From assembly GCF_900112755.1 (NCBI RefSeq), contig NZ_FOMW01000001.1:186001-250000 (forward strand): 64,000 nucleotides of DNA. Reading direction: 5' to 3'. The notes beneath the pieces were generated by a model. That model searched no databases. It saw only the letters and a program-made list of their open reading frames with translations, and was not told the DNA's origin. The DNA comes from Sulfitobacter brevis. GTDB taxonomy: Bacteria > Pseudomonadota > Alphaproteobacteria > Rhodobacterales > Rhodobacteraceae. A program made the translations under genes and the position numbers. Shown here piece after piece: positions 15,929 to 26,615 of this stretch; position 1 is the stretch's first letter; each line of letters begins with the position of its first letter.

Positions 15929-18775
15929 CTACTCCGCCGCTTCGGCATAGTCTTCCATCGGCGGGCAGGTACAGATCAAGTTGCGGTCGCCATGCACGTT
16001 ATCTACACGGTTGACCGGCGGCCAGTACTTGTCGACGCGGAATGCACCCGGAGGGAAGCAGCCCTGCTCGCGGCTGTAAGGCCGGTCGCCCCATTCCAGC
16101 ACCAGATCCTCGACCGTATGTGGCGCGTTTTTCAGCGGGTTGTTCTCCGCATCCATCCGGCCTTCTTCGATCTCACGGATCTCTTCGCGGATCGCCAGCA
16201 TCGCGTCGCAGAACCGGTCCAGCTCGGCTTTGGTTTCGCTCTCCGTTGGCTCAACCATCAAAGTGCCCGCAACTGGAAAGCTCATTGTCGGCGCGTGGAA
16301 ACCACAGTCGATCAAGCGTTTGGCCACATCGTCAACGGTAACCCCCGCGGTCTTTTCAAACGGGCGCACATCAAAGATACATTCATGCGCCACGCGGCCG
16401 GACGGGCCTTTGTAGAGTACGTCATACGCGCCTTCCAACCGCTTGGCGATGTAGTTGGCGTTCAGGATGGCTACGCGCGTCGCCTGCGTCAGCCCCTCGC
16501 CGCCCATCATCAAGCAATAGGACCACGAGATCGGCAGCAGCGAAGGTGAGCCAAAGGGAGCCGCTGAAACCGCAGTCCCCCCCGCGTTCGGATGGCCCGG
16601 CAGATGCGGCACCAGATGCGATTTCACGCCAATCGGTCCCATGCCCGGCCCGCCGCCGCCATGCGGAATGCAAAAGGTCTTGTGCAGGTTGAGGTGGCTC
16701 ACATCGCCGCCCAGATCGCCCGGACGGCTGAGCCCGACCATCGCGTTCATATTGGCCCCGTCGATATAGACCTGTCCGCCGTGCTCATGGGTGATGCGGG
16801 TCACGTCCGTCACGGTTTCCTCGAACACACCATGCGTCGAAGGATAGGTGATCATGCAACCGGCAAGGTTTGCCGAATGCTGCTCGGCCTTGGCGCGGAA
16901 ATCATCGAGATCAATATCGCCGTTCTCCGCCGTTTTGATCACCACGACCTTCCAGCCGACCATCTGCGCCGAGGCAGGGTTGGTGCCATGCGCGCTCATC
17001 GGGATCAAACAGATATTGCGATGCCCCTCGCCCTGCGCCCGGTGATAGGCCGCAATGGTCAGAAGCCCTGCATACTCGCCCTGCGCACCCGAATTAGGCT
17101 GCATCGAAATCTCGTCATAGCCGGTAATATCGCACAGCTTGGAGGACAGATCGTCGATCAACTCCTTATAGCCCAACGCCTGATCGGCTGGCACATAGGG
17201 GTGGATCAGCGAAAATTCCCGCCAGCTTACCGGCATCATCTCGGCGGCCGAGTTCAGCTTCATCGTGCAGGACCCCAGCGGGATCATCGCGCGGTCCAGC
17301 GCCAGATCGCGGTCCGCCAGACGCCGCATATAGCGCATCATTTCGGTCTCGGCGCGGTTCATGTGAAAGATCGGATGCGTCAGGTAAGTCGAGGTGCGTA
17401 GCATCTCGCTTGGCACACGGTATTCAGGCGTGAAATCATCATCGGCCTGCGTCAGCCCGAAGGCCCGCCAAACCGCTTCGATGGTGTCCGGACGGGTGCG
17501 CTCATCAAGGCTGATACCGACGCGGGTTTCACCGACACGGCGCAGGTTGATGCCCTCATCCACGGCGGATTTCATCACCGCCGACTGCAGCGGGCCGACA
17601 TCCACGGTGATCGTGTCAAAGTAATCTTTCGGGTCGACCTTGAAACCCGCGCTTTCCAACCCTTTGGCCAGACGCACAGTCTTGCGGTGGATCCGCTGGG
17701 CGATCGCCTTCAGCCCCTCCGGCCCGTGGAACACCGCATACATCGACGCCATAACCGCCAGAAGCGCCTGCGCCGTACAGACGTTCGATGTCGCCTTCTC
17801 GCGGCGGATATGCTGCTCGCGGGTTTGCAAGGACAGACGGTAGGCACGGTTGCCATGTGCGTCGATTGACACACCAACAATCCGCCCTGGCATCGCGCGC
17901 TTCATCGCATCACGGCAAGCCATATAGGCCGCATGTGGCCCGCCATATCCTTCAGGCACGCCAAACCGCTGGGTCGAGCCGACGGCGATATCCGCCCCCA
18001 TCTCACCCGGTTCTTTCAACAGCGTCAGTGACAGCGGGTCTGCCGAAACGATCCCGATCGCGCTCGCCTCATGCAAAGCCGCGATATGGCTGGTATAGTC
18101 CCGCACGTGGCCGTACGTGCCCGGATACTGGAAAATCGCTCCAAAAACCGCGCTCGCATCCATCTTCTCAGGATCGCCGATTATTAGCTCGATCCCCAAA
18201 GGTGCCGCCCGCGTCTGCATCACCGCGATGTTCTGCGGGTGACAATCCCGATCGACAAAGAATGCCGTTTTCTTCGACTTCGACACCCGCTGCGCCATGG
18301 TCATCGCCTCGGCGCAGGCTGTTGCCTCATCCAGCAAGGACGCATTCGCCACTTCCAGCCCCGTCAAGTCGCTAATCATGGTCTGGAAGTTCAAAAGGGC
18401 CTCAAGCCGCCCCTGACTGATTTCGGGCTGGTAGGGCGTGTAGGCCGTGTACCACGCAGGGTTTTCCAGAATGTTTCGCTGGATTGCCGGCGGCGTCACC
18501 GTGCCGTGATATCCCTGCCCGATCAGCGAGGTCAGAACCTTGTTCTTTCCCGCCACCACGCGCATATGCTCCAGCACCTCTCGCTCGGACATCGCCTTGC
18601 CAAAATCCAGCGGCTGCTTGGCGCGGATGGCCTTCGGCAGCGTGTCGTCAATCAATGCCTCCAGGGACGCGGCACCCACGACCTTGAGCATGTCTGACAT
18701 CTCGGCCGGAGACGGCCCGATATGCCGACGGTTGGCGAAGTCATATGGCAAGTAATCTGTCGGCTTGAATGTCAT
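15929..18775 (-). CDS. gcvP: glycine dehydrogenase (decarboxylating), glycine cleavage P protein
   Basis: This 948-aa single-chain P protein decarboxylates glycine and passes the aminomethyl group to lipoyl-GcvH. The pyridoxal-phosphate lysine is K699 in HLNLHKTF, followed by the glycine-rich loop [10 protein letters not shown]. Full length (about 950 aa) means the homodimeric type, not the split GcvPA/GcvPB. It is the last gene of the gcvT-gcvH-gcvP operon, downstream of a tandem glycine riboswitch. The 63-base spacer before it carries an intergenic repeat. Confidence 0.98.
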   Translation of the reverse strand: MTFKPTDYLPYDFANRRHIGPSPAEMSDMLKVVGAASLEALIDDTLPKAIRAKQPLDFGKAMSEREVLEHMRVVAGKNKVLTSLIGQGYHGTVTPPAIQRNILENPAWYTAYTPYQPEISQGRLEALLNFQTMISDLTGLEVANASLLDEATACAEAMTMAQRVSKSKKTAFFVDRDCHPQNIAVMQTRAAPLGIELIIGDPEKMDASAVFGAIFQYPGTYGHVRDYTSHIAALHEASAIGIVSADPLSLTLLKEPGEMGADIAVGSTQRFGVPEGYGGPHAAYMACRDAMKRAMPGRIVGVSIDAHGNRAYRLSLQTREQHIRREKATSNVCTAQALLAVMASMYAVFHGPEGLKAIAQRIHRKTVRLAKGLESAGFKVDPKDYFDTITVDVGPLQSAVMKSAVDEGINLRRVGETRVGISLDERTRPDTIEAVWRAFGLTQADDDFTPEYRVPSEMLRTSTYLTHPIFHMNRAETEMMRYMRRLADRDLALDRAMIPLGSCTMKLNSAAEMMPVSWREFSLIHPYVPADQALGYKELIDDLSSKLCDITGYDEISMQPNSGAQGEYAGLLTIAAYHRAQGEGHRNICLIPMSAHGTNPASAQMVGWKVVVIKTAENGDIDLDDFRAKAEQHSANLAGCMITYPSTHGVFEETVTDVTRITHEHGGQVYIDGANMNAMVGLSRPGDLGGDVSHLNLHKTFCIPHGGGGPGMGPIGVKSHLVPHLPGHPNAGGTAVSAAPFGSPSLLPISWSYCLMMGGEGLTQATRVAILNANYIAKRLEGAYDVLYKGPSGRVAHECIFDVRPFEKTAGVTVDDVAKRLIDCGFHAPTMSFPVAGTLMVEPTESETKAELDRFCDAMLAIREEIREIEEGRMDAENNPLKNAPHTVEDLVLEWGDRPYSREQGCFPPGAFRVDKYWPPVNRVDNVHGDRNLICTCPPMEDYAEAAE

Positions 18776-18778
18776 GAC

Positions 18779-18838
18779 ACTTTGTCTCTTCTTGACTAAA
18801 AATATCCCCGCCGGAGGCTCCGACGGGGGCAGCGCATA
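18779..18838 (-). repeat. GC-rich intergenic repeat element, copy B
   Basis: On the minus strand this gcvH-gcvP spacer reads GCGCTGCCCCCGTCGGAGCC, then TCCGGCGGGGATATTTTTAG, then AAGAAGAGACAAAG up to gcvP. It matches copy A (4321-4395) in order: a GC-rich foldable part, then GGGGATATTT-like, then an A/G-rich tail. It may form a hairpin (CCCCCGTCGGAG against CTCCGGCGGGG). Confidence 0.5.
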
Positions 18839-19198
18839 TTACGCGATGAATTTCTGATAGGCAGCTTCATCCATCAGATCGTCCATCTGCGACGGATCGC
18901 TGAGCTTCATTTTAAAGAACCACGCTTCGCCCTGTGGATCATCATTCACCATACTGGGGTTATCGGTCAGAGGCGTGTTCACTTCGGTAATTTCGCCGTC
19001 CACCGGCGCCAGAATATCCGACGCGGCCTTGACGCTCTCGATCACCACAACCTCGTCGTCTTTGCTGACGACCGTACCCTCGTCGGGCAGTTCCACGAAT
19101 ACAACATCGCCCAGCTGCTCTGCGGCATGGATGGTGATGCCGACAACCACTTCGTCACCCTCGACGCGCAGCCATTCATGCTCTTCGGTAAATTTCAT
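18839..19198 (-). CDS. gcvH: glycine cleavage system H protein
   Basis: This 119-aa lipoyl carrier shuttles the aminomethyl intermediate between GcvP and GcvT. The lipoylated lysine is K57 in [12 protein letters not shown] chose ATG 19198 ([16 protein letters not shown]), the usual family start; the open frame upstream to 19384 only overlaps gcvT out of frame. It lies 34 bases downstream of gcvT. Confidence 0.97.
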   Translation of the reverse strand: MKFTEEHEWLRVEGDEVVVGITIHAAEQLGDVVFVELPDEGTVVSKDDEVVVIESVKAASDILAPVDGEITEVNTPLTDNPSMVNDDPQGEAWFFKMKLSDPSQMDDLMDEAAYQKFIA

Positions 19199-19232
19199 CT
19201 CTGTGTTCCCCTGTTGGAATCGTCTGTTCGGT

Positions 19233-20357
19233 TTAACGTTTAAAGTTTGCGGCAACGAACGGCAGTTTGGCAACGTGCAACGGCATCCTTTTGCCGCGCA
19301 CCTCGCCCCAAAGCGCCGTGCCGACGGCGGCATGTTCGGTGCCGACATAGCCCATGGCAACCGGCCCGCCCACGGTCGGCCCAAAGCCGCCGCTGGTCAC
19401 GGTGCCGACCTGCTGGCCGCCTTCGGCCGCATCAAAGACCGCCACGCCCTCGCGCATCGGGGCACGCCCTTCGGGCAAAAGCCCCACGCGCTTGCGGCTC
19501 ACACCAGACGCAAAGGCATCCAGTACAGCCCCCGCCCCGACATAGCCGCCGGCACGGTCGCCATCCTTGCGGCGTACCTTCTGGATCGCCCAAAGCAATG
19601 AGGCCTCCACCGGATTGGTCTCCGCATCAATGTCATGACCGTAAAGGCACAATCCTGCCTCCAGCCGCAATGAATCCCGCGCGCCAAGCCCGATCATCTC
19701 GACCCAGTCGTGGGCCAACAACGCCTGCGTCATAGCAGCAGCCTGCGCGGCAGGCACCGAAATCTCATAGCCGTCCTCGCCGGTATACCCCGAACGCGAC
19801 GCCCAAACCGCAACGTCGCCTAACTGCAAATCCCGCACATCCATAAACCGCATCGCCCCCGTTGCAGGGTCGAGCGCGGCAACAGCAGCCTCGGCCTTTG
19901 GGCCCTGCACGGCAATCAACGCGCGGTCGGTCAATTCGGTGACAGTCACTTGCGGCTCCAGCGCCGACTTCATCCGCGCGATATCCGCATCCTTGCAAGC
20001 AGCATTCACCACCACAAACAAATCATCGCCGCGTCGCGCAAACATCAGATCATCGTCGATCCCGCCCGCTTCATTGGTAAAAAATCCATAGCGCTGGCGC
20101 CGGTCTTCCAAGCCCAGCACGTCCATCGGTACCAGCGTCTCGAACGCCAAGGCAACCGACTCCCAGGATCCAGCTGACAAGATCACCTGCCCCATATGGC
20201 TGACATCAAATATGCCTGCGGCCTCGCGGGTCTGCTGATGTTCTTTCATCACGCCCAGCGGATATTGCACCGGCATCTCATAGCCCGCGAACGGCACCAT
20301 CTTGGCGCGCAGTTCTACATGCAAATCGTAAAGCGGCGTGCGTTTCAAATCGGTCAT
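19233..20357 (-). CDS. gcvT: glycine cleavage T protein (aminomethyltransferase)
   Basis: This 374-aa enzyme releases ammonia from aminomethyl-lipoyl-GcvH and makes 5,10-methylenetetrahydrofolate. Family segments include [21 protein letters not shown] at the N-terminus, the folate-binding region with [13 protein letters not shown], and [20 protein letters not shown] near the middle. ATG 20357 follows AGGGGA. It is the first gene of the operon, 74 bases downstream of the second glycine aptamer, so its expression should rise with glycine. Confidence 0.97.
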   Translation of the reverse strand: MTDLKRTPLYDLHVELRAKMVPFAGYEMPVQYPLGVMKEHQQTREAAGIFDVSHMGQVILSAGSWESVALAFETLVPMDVLGLEDRRQRYGFFTNEAGGIDDDLMFARRGDDLFVVVNAACKDADIARMKSALEPQVTVTELTDRALIAVQGPKAEAAVAALDPATGAMRFMDVRDLQLGDVAVWASRSGYTGEDGYEISVPAAQAAAMTQALLAHDWVEMIGLGARDSLRLEAGLCLYGHDIDAETNPVEASLLWAIQKVRRKDGDRAGGYVGAGAVLDAFASGVSRKRVGLLPEGRAPMREGVAVFDAAEGGQQVGTVTSGGFGPTVGGPVAMGYVGTEHAAVGTALWGEVRGKRMPLHVAKLPFVAANFKR

Positions 20358-20431
20358 TCCGGTCCCCTGCCCAATACCGGAAGTCATCGACCAAACCGGC
20401 ACATGCGTGCCGCATGATGCGACCCACCCGT

Positions 20432-20584
20432 GCCCCCTCTGTCCTGTCGCCTGAGATCGTTATCCCTTCGGCGGATGCACTTGGCATCACTCTCCAGAGT
20501 GTTCGTGTTGCGTCGCGGTCCTTGGGCCTGAGAGTTTCCGGGGCGGTTGCTCCTTCGGCATCAACTTGCGTCGATTCTCCCGTG
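20432..20584 (-). promoter_or_regulatory. tandem glycine riboswitch
   Basis: The minus strand upstream of gcvT shows two glycine aptamers in a row. The first (about 20584-20500) has CGGGAGAATCG, GCCGAAGGAGCAA and ACTCTCAGGCC-CAAGGACCG. The second (about 20499-20432) has CTCTGGAGAG, CCGCCGAAGGGATAA and ATCTCAGGCGACAGGACAGA followed by GGGG. These are the hallmark conserved blocks of the cooperative glycine riboswitch, normally found in front of gcvT. The expression platform would be 20358-20431. Confidence 0.92.
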
Positions 20585-20682
20585 ACGTTGGCGCAGTGGT
20601 AGTGTGCCGCTGCCCCTGTCGTCAAGCGTGCTCATGCAGGTGGTTGAACAGATTGCAGCCGCGTGATTTAACCCAGCACGTT

Positions 20683-21273
20683 ATGATCCCATATTTTTTC
20701 GGCTACGGTAGCCTCGTCAACCGCAACACACATGCCTACCCCGACGCCCAACCGGCGCGCCTGCAAGGCTGGCGTCGCAGCTGGGTGCGCACAGGTGGCC
20801 GCGACACCGTATTTCTCAGCGTAAAACCGGACCCAGACAGCACCATTGAAGGGCTGATTGCCGCAGTGCCCGGTGCCGATTGGGTTGCGCTTGATACCCG
20901 CGAGGGAGGGTATCAGCGGATTGCCTCGGGCGGTGCCGTGGTCCACGGTCTGGCGCCAGCCCCTGATATCTCGCACTACCGCGTGCCTGATGAAAGCGCT
21001 TTGGCTCAGGGCCATCATGTGATCCTGCTCAGCTATCTGGATGTCGTCGTCCAAGGGTTTCTGCGCGAATTCGGGGAAACCGGCGTGGATAATTTCTTTG
21101 CCACCACCGACGGCTGGGACACACCGGTCCTGAACGACCGCGCCGAGCCGCGCTATCCGCGCGCCCAAGCGCTGACCAGCGCAGAAACCGCATCGGTCGA
21201 TGATCACCTGACCCGCCTATCGGCGCGCGTGAAACACCGCAGTCAAACGGTCACTGAAACTGAAAAACCCTAG
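20683..21273 (+). CDS. gamma-glutamylcyclotransferase-fold protein
   Basis: This 196-aa protein opens MIPYFFGYGSLVNRNTH, the phosphate/substrate loop typical of GGCT/AIG2-like folds (YGSL), and shows no signal peptide or membrane segment. Family members cleave gamma-glutamyl peptides into 5-oxoproline, but many bacterial ones are uncharacterised, so a precise substrate is not claimed. The ATG at 20683 has a weak ribosome site; the frame continues upstream across the riboswitch in antisense, which I regard as non-coding. Confidence 0.8.
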   Translation: MIPYFFGYGSLVNRNTHAYPDAQPARLQGWRRSWVRTGGRDTVFLSVKPDPDSTIEGLIAAVPGADWVALDTREGGYQRIASGGAVVHGLAPAPDISHYRVPDESALAQGHHVILLSYLDVVVQGFLREFGETGVDNFFATTDGWDTPVLNDRAEPRYPRAQALTSAETASVDDHLTRLSARVKHRSQTVTETEKP

Positions 21274-21410
21274 GCCCCGACGCCTCAACTCACCGCTGTG
21301 GCCAAAATTCGGCCCGCGCTTCATCAACTAGCGTGCGCCGAATTTCATTTGGCCAAAAAACTCCCTGCGAAGCGATCCTATGGCCCGCAACAAGCCGAGC
21401 GGCCTGCGGA

Positions 21411-22748
21411 TCAGGCCCGCGCTTTCACAACCTGCATCAAGGGCATCACACCCGCCATCTCTGGCCCGTGCTCCTGCCCGGTCAGCGCCAGCCGCAAAGG
21501 CCGGAACAACCCGCGCCCCTTGCGCCCGGTGGCCTCTTTCACAGCAGAGGTCCAACTGCCCCAAGTGGTCTCATCAAATGGCATCTCTGGCAACAAAGCC
21601 ATCGCCTCGACGATAAACGCCTCGTCGCCATCCTCAATCACCGGATCGGCCCCATCGCGGAACATTTCCCACCATGCCTTCAGATCATGCAAGGTCTCGA
21701 TATTCTCGCGCGTTGCCTCCCAAAAAGCCGGTACCTTATCCGCAGGGACACCAAGTGCGGCAATCTCGTCCGCCACCTCATCGTAAGTCAGGCCAGCCAA
21801 ATACCGCCCGGTCAGCGGAAACAAATCTGCCACATCAAACTTGGTCGGCGCCGAGCCGAAATGCCCGATGTCAAACCCGTCAATCAGGCTCGCCATTTCG
21901 CTGCGCAACTCGACCGGATCAGACGACCCCAACCGTGCCATCAGGCTCAGCAAGGCAAATGGCTGCACCCCTTGTGCACGCAAATCGCGCAACGCCAAAG
22001 TGCCCAAACGCTTGCTCAAGGCTTCGCCCTGCGGCCCGGTCAACAACGAGTGGTGCGCAAAAGACGGCAATGTGCCATTGCCCAAAGCCTGCATGATCTG
22101 GATTTGCGTCGCGGTGTTGGTCACATGGTCCGACCCGCGCACAACATGGGTAACGCCCATCTCGGTATCATCAACAACCGACGCCAGCGTATACAAAATC
22201 AACCCGTCACCGCGGATCAACACAGGGTCCGAGACACTGGCCGCATCAATCGAGATATCGCCCAGAATGCCGTCTTTCCACTCGATCCGCTGCTGGTCGA
22301 GCTTGAAGCGCCACACACCGGCACCGCGCTCGCCGCGCAATTTGTCCTTCTCGGCATCGCTCAATGCAAGCGCCGCGCGGTCATAGACCGGCGGCTTGCC
22401 CATGTTCAGCTGCTTCTTGCGCTTCAGGTCCAACTCGGTCGGTGTTTCGAATGCTTCGTAAAACCGGCCCTTTTCGCGCAACTCGTCTGCTGCGGCACGG
22501 TACTTGTCCATGCGCTCAGACTGCCGCTCGATCCGGTCCCACTCGATCCCGAGCCATGTCAGGTCTTCTTTAATTCCGTCGACATACTCTTCTTTGGAGC
22601 GCTCCGGATCGGTGTCATCAATCCGCAAAATGAACGTCCCGCCCGCCTTGCGTGCGATCAAAAAGTTCATCAGCGCCGTGCGCAGGTTTCCGACGTGGAT
22701 GTAACCGGTCGGCGAAGGGGCAAATCTGGTGACGATGGGGCTGGACAT
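21411..22748 (-). CDS. gltX: glutamyl-tRNA synthetase
   Basis: This 445-aa class I aminoacyl-tRNA synthetase attaches glutamate to tRNA. The HIGH-type motif is PSPTGYIHVG (residues 11-20), and the KMSKS-type loop is LSKRLG in the second half. The start (MSSPIVTRFAPSPTGY) has AGGAGAT upstream. The reading frame remains open for another 385 codons upstream, but that stretch is antisense to carB and is not part of the protein. Rhodobacteraceae often carry two gltX copies; whether this is the discriminating one is not decided here. Confidence 0.95.
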   Translation of the reverse strand: MSSPIVTRFAPSPTGYIHVGNLRTALMNFLIARKAGGTFILRIDDTDPERSKEEYVDGIKEDLTWLGIEWDRIERQSERMDKYRAAADELREKGRFYEAFETPTELDLKRKKQLNMGKPPVYDRAALALSDAEKDKLRGERGAGVWRFKLDQQRIEWKDGILGDISIDAASVSDPVLIRGDGLILYTLASVVDDTEMGVTHVVRGSDHVTNTATQIQIMQALGNGTLPSFAHHSLLTGPQGEALSKRLGTLALRDLRAQGVQPFALLSLMARLGSSDPVELRSEMASLIDGFDIGHFGSAPTKFDVADLFPLTGRYLAGLTYDEVADEIAALGVPADKVPAFWEATRENIETLHDLKAWWEMFRDGADPVIEDGDEAFIVEAMALLPEMPFDETTWGSWTSAVKEATGRKGRGLFRPLRLALTGQEHGPEMAGVMPLMQVVKARA

Positions 22749-22896
22749 AGCTGATCTCCTGTTGCGCGCCGGAGTGTCACAGCAAGCCGGATTTGTCCAG
22801 TTATCACGCACAGCCCCCACAGCCGCCGCGCGCCGCCTATAACTCCATTTGACCATAAATTTCCCGAGGCTTTGGCGGCTGCCCCCCAATCCTCCC

Positions 22897-22924
22897 TTGC
22901 ACCCTGCCCCTTCTTCCCTATAAG
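22897..22924 (+). promoter_or_regulatory. candidate sigma-70-type promoter of carB
   Basis: TTGCAC (22897-22902) and TATAAG (22919-22924) are spaced by 16 bases, 86 bases upstream of the carB ATG. The 261-base spacer between gltX and carB holds no gene that I can support. No clear promoter for gltX was seen. Confidence 0.45.
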
Positions 22925-23009
22925 GCGGAGCAATTTTGTCGCGCCCGGACCTCTCTGCCACTTCCGCGCGCCGGCACGACCTGAAATAGCTGCACAAAGG
23001 GGCCAACCG

Positions 23010-26000
23010 ATGCCAAAAAGAACCGACATCAAGTCGATTATGATTATTGGCGCGGGTCCTATCGTGATCGGACAGGCCTGCGAATTTGACTATTCCGGCG
23101 CACAGGCCTGCAAAGCCCTCAAAGAAGAAGGCTACCGTGTCATTCTCGTCAACTCCAACCCTGCGACGATCATGACCGATCCAGGGTTGGCAGACGCGAC
23201 CTATATCGAGCCAATCACCCCCGAAATCGTCGCCAAGATCATTGAAAAGGAGCGCCCCGACGCGCTGCTGCCGACCATGGGCGGCCAAACCGGCCTCAAC
23301 ACCTCGCTGGCCCTCGAAGAAATGGGCGTGTTGAAGAAATTCAACGTCGAGATGATCGGCGCCAAGCGCGAAGCGATTGAGATGGCCGAAGACCGCAAGC
23401 TCTTCCGCGACGCGATGGACCGTCTGGGTATCGAAAACCCCAAAGCCACCATCGTCACCGCCCCCAAGGGCGCCAACGGTAAAAAAGACCTCGCCGCGGG
23501 CGTGGCCATTGCTGTCGAAGCACTCGATTATGTCGGCCTGCCTGCCATTATCCGCCCCGCCTTCACGATGGGCGGCACCGGTGGCGGCGTGGCGTATAAC
23601 CGCGAAGATTACGAGTTTTTCTGCCGTTCGGGCATGGACGCTTCGCCAATGGGCCAGATCCTGATCGACGAATCCCTGCTCGGCTGGAAAGAGTTTGAGA
23701 TGGAGGTGGTGCGCGACACCGCTGACAACGCGATCATCGTCTGCGCGATTGAAAACATCGATCCGATGGGCGTGCACACCGGCGACAGCATCACCGTGGC
23801 GCCTGCGCTGACCCTGACCGACAAAGAATACCAGATCATGCGCAACCGCTCGATCGCGGTATTGCGCGAAATCGGCGTGGAAACCGGCGGCTCCAACGTG
23901 CAATGGGCCGTTAACCCCGCCGATGGCCGCATGGTGGTCATTGAGATGAACCCCCGCGTGTCCCGCTCTTCGGCGCTGGCCTCCAAAGCCACCGGCTTCC
24001 CGATCGCCAAGATCGCCGCAAAGCTCGCCGTCGGCTTCACGTTGGACGAACTCGACAACGATATCACCGGCGTCACGCCAGCCAGCTTTGAGCCGACAAT
24101 CGACTATGTCGTCACCAAGATCCCGAAGTTCGCCTTCGAGAAGTTCGCCGGGTCAGAGCCAAACCTAACCACCGCGATGAAATCGGTGGGCGAAGCCATG
24201 GCCATCGGCCGCACCTTCCACGAGTCGATGCAAAAAGCGCTGGCCTCGATGGAATCGGGCCTGACAGGCTTTGACGAAATCGCCATCCCCGGCGTTTCGG
24301 CGGACCATGCGAAACTGGGCGAACTCACGCCCGAAGCCCATGCCGCCGTCACCCGCGAACTGGCCCGTCAAACCCCTGACCGCATTCGGGTGATTGCCCA
24401 AGCGATGCGCGTCGGACTGTCGGACGACGACATCAACCACATCACCAAATACGATCCTTGGTTCCTTGCGCGCATCCGCGAGATCATCGACGCCGAGGCC
24501 GTGGTTCGCGCCGAAGGCTTGCCGCTGACCGAAACCGGCCTGCGCCACCTCAAGATGATGGGCTTCACCGATGCCCGCCTCGCAATCCTGACTGGCCGCA
24601 ACGAAGACAACGTGCGCCGCGCCCGCTTGAACCTCGGCGTCAAAGCCGTGTTCAAACGCATCGACACCTGCGCCGCCGAGTTCGAGGCCCAGACCCCCTA
24701 TATGTACTCGACCTACGAAGCGCCGATGATGGGCGATGTAGAATGCGAAGCCCGTCCGAGCGACCGCAAAAAGGTCGTTATTCTCGGCGGCGGCCCCAAC
24801 CGGATCGGTCAGGGGATCGAGTTTGACTATTGCTGCTGCCACGCCTGCTATGCGCTGACGGATGCAGGCTATGAAACCATCATGGTCAATTGTAACCCCG
24901 AGACGGTCTCGACCGACTATGACACCTCAGACCGTTTGTACTTCGAGCCGCTGACCTTCGAGCATGTGATGGAAATCATGCGTGTCGAGCAGGAAAACGG
25001 CACCCTGCACGGGGTGATCGTGCAATTCGGTGGGCAAACCCCGCTCAAGCTTGCCAATGCCCTGCAAGAGGCCGGAATTCCAATCCTCGGCACCACGCCC
25101 GATATGATCGACTTGGCCGAAGACCGTGAGCGTTTCCAGCAGCTTGTGCAGCGGCTTGGCCTCAAGCAGCCCAACAACGGTATCGCCCATTCCGACGCTG
25201 AGGCGCTGGAAATTGCCGCCGACATCGGCTTCCCGCTGGTGATCCGGCCGTCTTACGTATTGGGAGGCCGCGCGATGGAGATCGTGCGCGACCAAGCCAG
25301 CCTAGAGCGCTATATCCGCGAAGCCGTCGTGGTCTCGGGCAAAAGCCCTGTTTTGCTAGATAATTACCTTTCGGGCGCGGTCGAGCTAGACGTTGACGCG
25401 CTTTGCGACGGCAAGGACGTGCATGTCGCTGGCATTATGCAGCATATCGAAGAGGCGGGCGTCCACTCCGGTGACAGCGCCTGTTCGCTGCCGCCCTACT
25501 CGCTGAGCCGCGAGATTATTGACGAGGTCGAGGTCCAGACCCGCAAGCTGGCGCTGGCACTAAATGTGGTTGGCCTGATGAACATCCAGTTTGCGGTCAA
25601 GGACGGTGAAATCTACCTCATCGAAGTTAACCCCCGCGCCTCGCGGACAGTACCATTTGTCGCCAAGGCGACCGACAGTGCCATTGCTTCCATCGCCGCG
25701 CGGATCATGGCGGGCGAGCCGCTCTCCAACTTTCCGCTGCGCGCCCCCTATGATGCACAAGCCGCCTATGAAGACGTGCTGCCGCTGGGCGATCCGATGA
25801 CCTTGGCGGACCCGAACATGCCTTGGTTCTCGGTTAAGGAAGCCGTGCTCCCCTTCGCTCGCTTCCCGGGTGTGGATACGGTCCTTGGCCCCGAAATGCG
25901 CTCTACCGGCGAGGTTATGGGTTGGGATCGCGATTTCCCCCGCGCTTTCCTGAAGGCGCAGATCGGTGCGGGCAACCCACTGCCGCGCGACGGCTGTGCC

Positions 26001-26378
26001 TTCTTGTCGATCAAGGACAGTGACAAAGGCGACGACATGCTCACCGCCGCACGCATCCTGCTGGAGCAGGATTTTTCCATTGTCGCTACCCGTGGCACAG
26101 CAGCTTGGCTGACAGAAAACAGCATTGCCTGCGAGACCGTGAACAAGGTTTATGAAGGCCGTCCCGATATCACCGACATGATGAAAGACGGGCGCATCAA
26201 TCTGGTCATGAACTCCACGGAAGGCACGCAGGCTGTGGAGGATTCTAAGTCGATCCGCAGCATCGCGCTTTATGATAAGATCCCTTACTTCACGACCGCC
26301 GCAGGCAGCTATGCCGCAGCGCTCGCGATCAAGGCTCAAGCCGAAGACGAAATCGGCGTTAAAAGCCTGCAAGGGTAA
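23010..26378 (+). CDS. carB: carbamoyl-phosphate synthase large subunit
   Basis: This 1122-aa enzyme makes carbamoyl phosphate from ammonia (delivered by CarA), bicarbonate and two ATP, for pyrimidine and arginine synthesis. It is built of two homologous ATP-grasp halves, each opening with a glycine-rich segment ([20 protein letters not shown] near residue 10 and [20 protein letters not shown] near residue 590). A C-terminal MGS-like allosteric domain spans about residues 980-1122. ATG 23010 is preceded by AAAGGGG. The carA gene is not in the window. The slightly extended length versus E. coli (1073 aa) is usual in this group. Confidence 0.97.
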   Translation: MPKRTDIKSIMIIGAGPIVIGQACEFDYSGAQACKALKEEGYRVILVNSNPATIMTDPGLADATYIEPITPEIVAKIIEKERPDALLPTMGGQTGLNTSLALEEMGVLKKFNVEMIGAKREAIEMAEDRKLFRDAMDRLGIENPKATIVTAPKGANGKKDLAAGVAIAVEALDYVGLPAIIRPAFTMGGTGGGVAYNREDYEFFCRSGMDASPMGQILIDESLLGWKEFEMEVVRDTADNAIIVCAIENIDPMGVHTGDSITVAPALTLTDKEYQIMRNRSIAVLREIGVETGGSNVQWAVNPADGRMVVIEMNPRVSRSSALASKATGFPIAKIAAKLAVGFTLDELDNDITGVTPASFEPTIDYVVTKIPKFAFEKFAGSEPNLTTAMKSVGEAMAIGRTFHESMQKALASMESGLTGFDEIAIPGVSADHAKLGELTPEAHAAVTRELARQTPDRIRVIAQAMRVGLSDDDINHITKYDPWFLARIREIIDAEAVVRAEGLPLTETGLRHLKMMGFTDARLAILTGRNEDNVRRARLNLGVKAVFKRIDTCAAEFEAQTPYMYSTYEAPMMGDVECEARPSDRKKVVILGGGPNRIGQGIEFDYCCCHACYALTDAGYETIMVNCNPETVSTDYDTSDRLYFEPLTFEHVMEIMRVEQENGTLHGVIVQFGGQTPLKLANALQEAGIPILGTTPDMIDLAEDRERFQQLVQRLGLKQPNNGIAHSDAEALEIAADIGFPLVIRPSYVLGGRAMEIVRDQASLERYIREAVVVSGKSPVLLDNYLSGAVELDVDALCDGKDVHVAGIMQHIEEAGVHSGDSACSLPPYSLSREIIDEVEVQTRKLALALNVVGLMNIQFAVKDGEIYLIEVNPRASRTVPFVAKATDSAIASIAARIMAGEPLSNFPLRAPYDAQAAYEDVLPLGDPMTLADPNMPWFSVKEAVLPFARFPGVDTVLGPEMRSTGEVMGWDRDFPRAFLKAQIGAGNPLPRDGCAFLSIKDSDKGDDMLTAARILLEQDFSIVATRGTAAWLTENSIACETVNKVYEGRPDITDMMKDGRINLVMNSTEGTQAVEDSKSIRSIALYDKIPYFTTAAGSYAAALAIKAQAEDEIGVKSLQG

Positions 26379-26615
26379 CCATTAAGGCTGCGGGCAGACC
26401 TCTTTTGCCCGTGGCCAATCCTTTCTCCCCCCTTTGAGTTTTTTGCGTTGCTCTCTTGGCAAATATACCGGCCAACCGCTAACTTGGGCTTAACATGCGC
26501 AGGTGATCTCTCCCGAGCGACCCTCAAGCCGTTTAACCATTGGTGCTTCGTTAACCTAGCAAGGCTTTATATGCCCACCGAAGCAGGCTAACCTGCCGCA
26601 ATTAAGAGGTTTACC

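Noticed and set aside
16592..17401. 269-aa frame antisense to gcvP
   Set aside because: It is His/Arg-rich, typical of a shadow frame, and gcvP is full length.
22749..23903. 385-codon N-terminal extension of gltX
   Set aside because: The conserved GltX start has a good ribosome site at 22748, and the extension is antisense to carB and unlike any synthetase domain.
26533..26555. CtrA-like half sites TTAACCAT and TTAAC before the KAS III-like gene
   Set aside because: Spacing between the TTAA cores is 14 bases, not the 7 required for a full CtrA box; kept only as a note.
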